NCBI GenBank assembly: GCA_949282945.1
Contig: CASDQQ010000122.1
Location: 1-38,650, forward strand
From: an uncultured Eubacteriales bacterium
GTDB taxonomy: Bacteria > Bacillota > Clostridia > UBA1212 > CASDQQ01
DNA: 38,650 nt
Reading direction: 5' to 3'
A program made the position numbers and the translations under genes. Below, in pieces: positions 34,059-38,650 of this stretch. Position 1 is the stretch's first letter. Every line of letters begins with the position of its first letter. The notes beneath the pieces are model-generated. The model had not been told where the DNA came from. It searched no databases and was given only the letters and a program-made list of their open reading frames with translations.

Positions 34059-35100
34059 AAATACCTCCTTAAAAGGCAGTAACATTAACGTTACTGGCCT
34101 TATATAACTAAAACAATTATTTTTTCTTAAGCCTAAGCCCTCCAACTGCGGAAACCACTCCCGCCGCAAAAATGTAAAGTACTGAAATATCTCCTGTCTT
34201 AGCCGGAGTATCTTTGTTACCATCATTTTCATTGTTATTATTACCTTCTTCGGTACCGCCCTGATTTCCAGGATCCTCAGTAGGGGTTTCTCCTACAAAG
34301 GGAGTAGTATAAAGCTCTGAAATGTTCTCCGCGCTGAGCGCAATATCGTACGCTCTTATCTCATCTATCGCTCCGTCGCTCATAGGCCAATCCCAATATC
34401 CTCTTCCAAGGCCGTTATATAAATCTTTTCTATTTCCGTCTGCCTTATTCATAGCATATGCGTCATACATTTTATAGCTGTTTGCGGTTTCAACAAGAAC
34501 TCCGTCCACGTAAAACGCAAACTCATCTGTCTCCTCTCCCTTTATGCAGGTTAAAGTGTACATATGCCATCCTACTATCGAAACCTCGTTCTTTTCAAGA
34601 TAATTTCTATTTTCAGCATCGCCCTCCGGAGTAGAAAATACGCTCATTTTCCCATTTTTCACTTCAAAACACATATAAAATTCTATTCCGTTTCCGCAAA
34701 AGTGCAGCGGCATTGAGCCTTCTGGCGTATTCTCAGTACCCATGTACCAAAAAGATATAGTAAATTCCTCTTCAAATTGAGCCAGGATCCTTTCCGGAAG
34801 CTGTATCCAAGAGGTAGTAGCCGGATCCCCCGCAACTAATTTCGCCGCTTTTCCGTATCCTTCCTTGCTATCCACAGTTCCGTTAAATTCCGCATTCTCC
34901 GGTTTAAAAAAATCCCCTACGGTCAGGAAAGCGTCTCCGCTCAGCTCCCCGCTGTTTTCCAATTCTTCCTCTCCGTCAAAGTTATAGTAGAACATTAAAT
35001 TGTCGGAAAGATTGGGTTCCGATCCGTAGCACACTGACCCAAACAAAAGAATGGTCGCTATAACCGTAAACACTGCAAACAACTTTACTAATTTTTTCAT
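33252..35100 (-). repeat. Tandem gene duplication (two 807-bp copies)
   Basis: The copies are 33252-34058 and 34294-35100, both running from the start codon to the same codon (Val of TTPFV), equal in length with no indel. By eye about 26 of roughly 238 aligned mature-domain residues differ, and many differences in the DNA are synonymous. Sequence 3' of the shared block is unrelated between copies. Confidence 0.85.
34117..35100 (-). CDS. Surface LamG/concanavalin-like lectin protein, PAKTG-tail copy
   Basis: 327 residues. Signal peptide (about 1-26), one LamG-type module (about 29-269) nearly identical to that of the downstream copy, then a Gly/Asn-rich linker (about 270-298) and a sortase-like sorting tail: PAKTGD at 299-304, a hydrophobic helix and LRLKKK. 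PAKTG is a loose LPXTG variant of the kind used by some clostridial sortases; no sortase gene is in this window. The other copy lacks any such motif and ends in a plain membrane helix. GGAGG precedes the ATG. It begins 11 bases after the GH172-like gene. Probably binds a carbohydrate near the wall, but the ligand is unknown. Confidence 0.85.
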   Translation of the reverse strand: MKKLVKLFAVFTVIATILLFGSVCYGSEPNLSDNLMFYYNFDGEEELENSGELSGDAFLTVGDFFKPENAEFNGTVDSKEGYGKAAKLVAGDPATTSWIQLPERILAQFEEEFTISFWYMGTENTPEGSMPLHFCGNGIEFYMCFEVKNGKMSVFSTPEGDAENRNYLEKNEVSIVGWHMYTLTCIKGEETDEFAFYVDGVLVETANSYKMYDAYAMNKADGNRKDLYNGLGRGYWDWPMSDGAIDEIRAYDIALSAENISELYTTPFVGETPTEDPGNQGGTEEGNNNNENDGNKDTPAKTGDISVLYIFAAGVVSAVGGLRLKKK

Positions 35101-35111
35101 AGATATCCTCC

Positions 35112-37169
35112 TTAAATTTTTGTTTTTATTTTAAAAATATAATATATAACTAAAATCAAAGCGCTCAGAGGTATAGCAAACAGCAGCCACATCCACGATA
35201 TCTTATGGTGCGTTATTTCGACATATATTTCACTGTCTTGGCTTTTTTCATAGGAAAATATCTGATATGATGTCTCGCCGAATTTATATCCTTCTAATGT
35301 TTTAAATGTTATAGAAACAGTTTCCTTTCCCTCAACAAAGCTCTCAGGAATATAATAATCATCATATCTCATGAAGTCTTCGGAGCCTCTGTTAAACGTA
35401 TTGATCCAATTGCCCACAAATTTTCCGTCCACATATACCGCGGCACCCTGCTTAGCGTCATCCATTTTAAATAACCTGCGGATCATTAATCCTTTTGATT
35501 TTCCCGAAAGTTCCGCTTTTATTTCGGACGTTCCGTCAAGCAGTCTTTCTGTTACTCTTTCAGATGATTCAGACGTGCTGTAATACCCTTCAAGTTTTAT
35601 CTTTACCGTGCGTTCCTCTCCGCTTCCGTCTACCACATCTGAAATAACATTGGAAGCAATTTCTTTACATAAAGCGTTTTCCTTATGATAATAAATGGTA
35701 AGGACATTGGCATATACGCCTTTTGAATCATTAGACCCTCCGTGTTCTATAGTCATATCAATCCCATTGTCAAAATATATCGGACAATATGACATAAATC
35801 TATACGCGTTATTTTTAGTACTTCCGTCCTCTTCTGTTTTTAAAACAGTACATCCGGAAAATTCATTAGAAAAAGTACCTCCCACATAGTACCATGCGCC
35901 TCCATAAAAATCTTCCGTTCCGGTCCCGTGTATCGCATGGCTTTTAGAGCCGTTAATATACGCTATTTCATCCCCTTCTAAATGGCCCCAACCTTCCGGA
36001 GATTTAAGAGACTGTATCACTCCCACGATCTTTCCCGCTCCGGAGGATTTCAAAATAGTTATAGGTTCCCCTTCTTTACAGGTATCATATGTATTATTCT
36101 GAGTTTTTAAATAAGCAATATTAGAAAAATCCGTATTTTCATCTAACGTTTCTTTCTGTATCTCCACAATTACATTTTCCGCTTCGGGAATATATTCAGT
36201 ACAGTTAAGACGTATATCTATACTTTTTTCATAGGGCATTGGAAGGTAAAAATACGCGGTTCCATCCGCCGTTATTCCCTGAGACAATCCCTTTACGCTA
36301 TAGTAATCAAATTCTCCCATTCCCAATAACATTCCGAGAGTCCCTTCAATGTCCGGTTCTTTTTTTCCGTCATAGTATACTTCCAAAGAAAGATTCTTGA
36401 AAATTTCCCCTCTTTCCTCCTTAGTAAAACTTCTGAAATCCGGAATATCTATTATTATCCCCCTTATTATACCGGGACCATTTTCCCCTAAAACTTCGAT
36501 AGTCGCATTCTTTTTTAAAGAAACTGTTTTTTTCACACTTTCGTACTGTCCCAGATTAGGATTATCGCCCACTTCCACAGAATACCACTCAGGAAGATCA
36601 GGGGTATCCGCGGCCTTGAAAGATGTTACACTGTAGTCAGCGGGAAACAAGGTATAATCAATGTCATAATAACTGGCGTATGTCTGGACTATCTTTATGG
36701 ATTTCTGAAAGTAAATAGGCATGTGAGTATATACGCCTCCTCCACTTTTACTTCCGCTTCCCACCCATGGAGACAATAGAGGCGCTTTGTTTCCGCTGAA
36801 AAATTCATTGTAAGAAAGAGACACCTCCGGAGTTTCCTGTCCGTCAATATAAATAGACAAAATACTAGACTGCATATGTTCTGCATATCCGGCTATAAAA
36901 ATACGGTTTACTACTCCTGGGCCTTCTGCTTCTAAAAGAACAGATTCTTCTTTGCTGACCTCTCCGCTCAAAGAAAAACCGTCAGCGTTTCCTCCTGTCA
37001 AATCGTAACTTGACGCGCTCCTTGTCTGCATTCCCGGGATCAGTTCATAAAGATTTGAAAAATCATTTTTATATTGTTTCGTTTTGTCCTGATTTCCACA
37101 TACATTTAAAGAAAAAGTTATAATCAATACAGAAAAATATAAAAATGCTGCAATTACGCTCTTTAACAT
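35112..37169 (-). CDS. DUF2961 / GH172-like surface glycosidase, membrane-anchored
   Basis: 685 residues. A signal peptide (about 1-26, LNVC is only a poor lipobox) is followed by a DUF2961 jelly-roll catalytic unit (about 36-500), a C-terminal beta domain (about 515-645) and a membrane helix (about 657-680) ending KIKTKI. GWGHLEGDE (394-401) and HGTGTEDFYGGAWYY (414-428) are the family hallmarks. E398 and E419 are 21 residues apart, the same spacing as the two catalytic glutamates (E270, E291) reported for the GH172 difructose-anhydride enzyme. Known GH172 members act on alpha-fructofuranosidic or D-arabinofuranosidic bonds; the substrate here is unknown. It heads an operon with two LamG proteins and faces an AraC gene. 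Confidence 0.85.
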   Translation of the reverse strand: MLKSVIAAFLYFSVLIITFSLNVCGNQDKTKQYKNDFSNLYELIPGMQTRSASSYDLTGGNADGFSLSGEVSKEESVLLEAEGPGVVNRIFIAGYAEHMQSSILSIYIDGQETPEVSLSYNEFFSGNKAPLLSPWVGSGSKSGGGVYTHMPIYFQKSIKIVQTYASYYDIDYTLFPADYSVTSFKAADTPDLPEWYSVEVGDNPNLGQYESVKKTVSLKKNATIEVLGENGPGIIRGIIIDIPDFRSFTKEERGEIFKNLSLEVYYDGKKEPDIEGTLGMLLGMGEFDYYSVKGLSQGITADGTAYFYLPMPYEKSIDIRLNCTEYIPEAENVIVEIQKETLDENTDFSNIAYLKTQNNTYDTCKEGEPITILKSSGAGKIVGVIQSLKSPEGWGHLEGDEIAYINGSKSHAIHGTGTEDFYGGAWYYVGGTFSNEFSGCTVLKTEEDGSTKNNAYRFMSYCPIYFDNGIDMTIEHGGSNDSKGVYANVLTIYYHKENALCKEIASNVISDVVDGSGEERTVKIKLEGYYSTSESSERVTERLLDGTSEIKAELSGKSKGLMIRRLFKMDDAKQGAAVYVDGKFVGNWINTFNRGSEDFMRYDDYYIPESFVEGKETVSITFKTLEGYKFGETSYQIFSYEKSQDSEIYVEITHHKISWMWLLFAIPLSALILVIYYIFKIKTKI

Positions 37170-37227
37170 AAATAAAGTCCATCCTTCCTTTTTTAATTTT
37201 TACAGTTATTCTTTATTTTTATTTTAC

Positions 37228-37255
37228 AGAATACATTTTTGTTTTTAAATAGCAA
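37228..37255 (-). promoter_or_regulatory. Candidate promoter of the GH172-LamG operon
   Basis: Minus-strand TTGCTA (37255-37250) and TATTCT (37233-37228) are spaced 16 bases apart, about 59 bases upstream of the start codon. Both hexamers are weak, as expected for a promoter that needs an activator. The -35 abuts the direct repeats at 37253-37284. Confidence 0.4.
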
Positions 37256-37284
37256 CAATTCATTTATATTTTACAAAAATTCAT
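37253..37284. promoter_or_regulatory. Direct repeats: candidate AraC-type operator
   Basis: CAACAATTCAT (37253-37263) and CAAAAATTCAT (37274-37284) differ at one position and are spaced exactly 21 bp centre to centre, two helical turns. This is the usual arrangement for AraC-family half-sites. They overlap the upstream edge of the candidate GH172 -35 and lie just before the araC-type gene. Confidence 0.5.
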
Positions 37285-37303
37285 CTGTTTTTATTTTTTT
37301 TTA

Positions 37304-37332
37304 TTTACTCCAAAATCCTGATATGTTATATT
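37304..37332 (+). promoter_or_regulatory. Possible promoter of the AraC-type gene
   Basis: TTTACT (37304-37309) and TATATT (37327-37332) are spaced 17 bases apart. The predicted start would leave a leader of only about 12 bases containing the CAGGAGG ribosome site, so the match is doubtful. Confidence 0.3.
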
Positions 37333-37350
37333 ATTATCAGGAGGCATTCT

Positions 37351-38220
37351 ATGCAGGAATTTAATAATATTTCACCTTATATAAGATTAGCCACACATTG
37401 TCACCTTTTGGCGCCCTGGCATATATGTCCCAGAGTCATTTGGGACTATGAATTAATTTTCCTAAAGAAAGGAAACTTTTTAGTTAAAGTAGAAAATAAA
37501 GAATTTCATGCTCAGGCGGGAGATATACTTTTCTTCAGGCCTTTGCAGGAACATGAAATCATTTTACTCGACGACGACTACTGCCTTCAGCCTCATATAC
37601 ATTTTGATCTTATCCAGGACGAGCTGTCTCCTCAAATAAAAATATGTTTCAGAAATTTCAATAGTCTGACCGATTATGAAAAGACTTTATTCCGTCCCGA
37701 TATAACTTCCCAGGGAGACTCTGTCCTTCCTTCTCTGATAAGGCTTAAAAATTCTTCTTCTTTTGAAAACATGCTTTATGACATTATCGATGAATTTAAC
37801 AGTAAAATGCCTTTTTATGAAATGCGCATGAAAGGAAAATTTATTGCTCTTTGGGCATATCTTTTGACTGCAAATTACAAGAAAAATAACGAAATTCTTT
37901 ATGGCAATTATCAGGAACTTCTGGATATTAAAGAATACATTGCCGCTAACGCAAACCGTTCTCTGACATTGGACGAACTCTCTTCAAAATACAATATAAA
38001 CAAACGCTATCTGCTGAAAAAATTTAAATGTGCTTTCCGTATTACTCCCATGCACTACCATAACGCTCTGCGCTTTGAGAAGGCCAGAGAGCTTTTACAG
38101 TATACTAACAAGTCCATCAGTGAAATTTCTACCGAATTGGGATTTACTAACGCAATGGTATTTAGCAGAGCCTTCAAAAATTTTGACGGGGTTCCGCCGT
38201 CTTATTACCGTCTGAGGTAA
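37351..38220 (+). CDS. AraC-family transcriptional regulator
   Basis: 289 residues. An N-terminal cupin-type sensing domain (about 1-150, with YELIFLKKGNFLVKVENKEFHAQAGDILFFRP) is joined to a C-terminal double helix-turn-helix (about 185-289, with LTLDELSSKYNINKRYLLKKFK and ISEISTELGFTNAMVFSRAFKNFDGVPPSYYR). CAGGAGG lies 6 bases before the ATG. It is divergent from the GH172-LamG operon by 181 bases and is the obvious regulator of it; two direct half-site-like repeats lie in between. Sugar-binding is a family inference; the effector is unknown. It is followed by a plus-strand deacetylase-like gene, with no clear terminator in the 94-base gap. Confidence 0.92.
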   Translation: MQEFNNISPYIRLATHCHLLAPWHICPRVIWDYELIFLKKGNFLVKVENKEFHAQAGDILFFRPLQEHEIILLDDDYCLQPHIHFDLIQDELSPQIKICFRNFNSLTDYEKTLFRPDITSQGDSVLPSLIRLKNSSSFENMLYDIIDEFNSKMPFYEMRMKGKFIALWAYLLTANYKKNNEILYGNYQELLDIKEYIAANANRSLTLDELSSKYNINKRYLLKKFKCAFRITPMHYHNALRFEKARELLQYTNKSISEISTELGFTNAMVFSRAFKNFDGVPPSYYRLR

Positions 38221-38314
38221 TTCATTGAATTTATTTTTCCCACAGTCTTTTCATATTTTTAATTTAGCAACATAAATTGTCATAGACTGACTGTTTATGG
38301 GAAGGCATAAATTT

Positions 38315-38650
38315 ATGAAAAACTTTATCGTCAAATATAAATACATATTAGGAATTACAGCCGTACTTATTTTTACGGCCGCCATGTTTTCGGCGCAAGT
38401 TATCGGCGTTCATGAGAGCCTGACAGATCCGAACTTCATTGAAGCAGGAGAAGTATTGGCGCAGGCTTTGCCTACCGCTCCTTCCTCTTCATACTCAAAG
38501 CTTGTCATTATAATTGACGATTTCGGACAAAACAGAGAAGGAGTAAAAGAAATGCTGGAACTGCCCGCCGCGCTTACTACAGCTGTTATGCCCTTTCTTG
38601 ACTATAGCGAGGCTGACGCCAACGCCGCTTTAGCAGCAGGTCATGAAGTA
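38315..38650 (+). CDS. YibQ-type divergent polysaccharide deacetylase, N-terminal part
   Basis: Partial gene running off the right edge; 112 codons are present. The product has an N-terminal hydrophobic segment (about 8-30, signal or anchor) and then the start of a divergent polysaccharide deacetylase domain (PF04748 type): KLVIIIDDFGQNREGVKEML (62-81), LPAALTTAVMPFLDYS (83-98) and AAGHEV (107-112). These correspond to the IDDLG, LP-VTLA--P and GHEV signatures of the YibQ family. GGAAGG lies 9 bases before the ATG. In other bacteria related proteins act on the cell envelope, often near peptidoglycan hydrolase genes. The call is from the N-terminus only. Confidence 0.8.
   Translation, partial: MKNFIVKYKYILGITAVLIFTAAMFSAQVIGVHESLTDPNFIEAGEVLAQALPTAPSSSYSKLVIIIDDFGQNREGVKEMLELPAALTTAVMPFLDYSEADANAALAAGHEV

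Noticed and set aside
34117-34205. Classical LPXTG sorting signal in the LamG copy
   Set aside because: The motif is PAKTG, not LPXTG. It is reported only as a variant, and no sortase gene is in the window.
34059-34232. 58-codon N-terminal extension of the membrane-type LamG gene
   Set aside because: It lies inside and beyond the 3' end of the neighbouring LamG gene in another frame. The inner ATG at 34058 has AAGGAGG and begins a proper signal peptide.
1-38650. CRISPR arrays, tRNA or rRNA genes, phage genes
   Set aside because: No regularly spaced repeats, cloverleaf or GTTCRANNC-like signature in context, and no phage structural or integrase motifs were found by reading.

Overview
The window looks like a chromosomal segment of a Gram-positive Clostridia-type Firmicute, probably a plant-glycan-using anaerobe. 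The base composition is AT-leaning. Strong AGGAGG-type ribosome sites precede most genes, several starts are TTG, and sigmaA-like promoters have 16-17 bp spacers. The gene content fits: a DacF-type DD-carboxypeptidase beside a purine nucleoside phosphorylase, TadE/DUF5702 proteins, ApgM-type phosphoglycerate mutase, and many C-terminally anchored surface proteins. The species cannot be named from sequence alone. No tRNA, rRNA, CRISPR array, intact transposase or prophage gene was seen.

Layout. 1-4.2 kb (minus): a housekeeping run of an MBL-fold ComEC-like hydrolase, typA, mltG and the 5' end of a trmR/yrrM-type methyltransferase. 4.3-10.8 kb (minus): dacF, a three-gene TadE/DUF5702/TadE-like cassette, purine nucleoside phosphorylase, a DUF4097-like exported protein and a CBM6-like surface protein. 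10.9-14.9 kb (plus): a membrane acyltransferase-like protein, gltX and glnS. 14.9-25.5 kb: a glycoside-catabolism island. It has divergent GH78 alpha-L-rhamnosidase and GH116 glycosidase genes, then a LacI-led minus-strand operon of Gfo/Idh/MocA dehydrogenase, ThuA-like protein, xylose-isomerase-like TIM barrel and a second Gfo/Idh/MocA dehydrogenase. 25.6-30.8 kb (minus): apgM, plsC, a radical SAM/SPASM protein and a divergent SecA. 31.0-32.1 kb: a membrane-anchored NodB-type deacetylase. 32.3-32.9 kb (plus): a conserved helical protein of unknown role. 33.0-37.2 kb (minus): a surface operon of a DUF2961/GH172-like protein and two tandemly duplicated LamG-like lectin proteins, facing a plus-strand AraC regulator. 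38.3 kb to the end (plus): the start of a YibQ-type divergent deacetylase.

How parts work together. In the 15-25 kb island, the GH78 and GH116 enzymes have no signal peptides. They would act in the cytoplasm on imported rhamnosides and glucosides/xylosides, and the Gfo/Idh, ThuA and TIM-barrel proteins would oxidise or isomerise the released sugar or the intact glycoside. No transporter is present, so uptake must come from elsewhere. The LacI gene has a sigmaA-like promoter followed at once by a near-perfect LacI/cre-type palindrome, so the operon is probably autorepressed or under carbon catabolite control. In the 33-38 kb locus, the AraC protein probably acts on two 11-bp direct repeats spaced 21 bp apart next to the GH172 promoter. 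The products would be shown on the cell surface. The two LamG copies share 269 gap-free codons and then switch abruptly to different anchors. These two loci and the SecA/radical SAM operon are the most interesting parts of the window.
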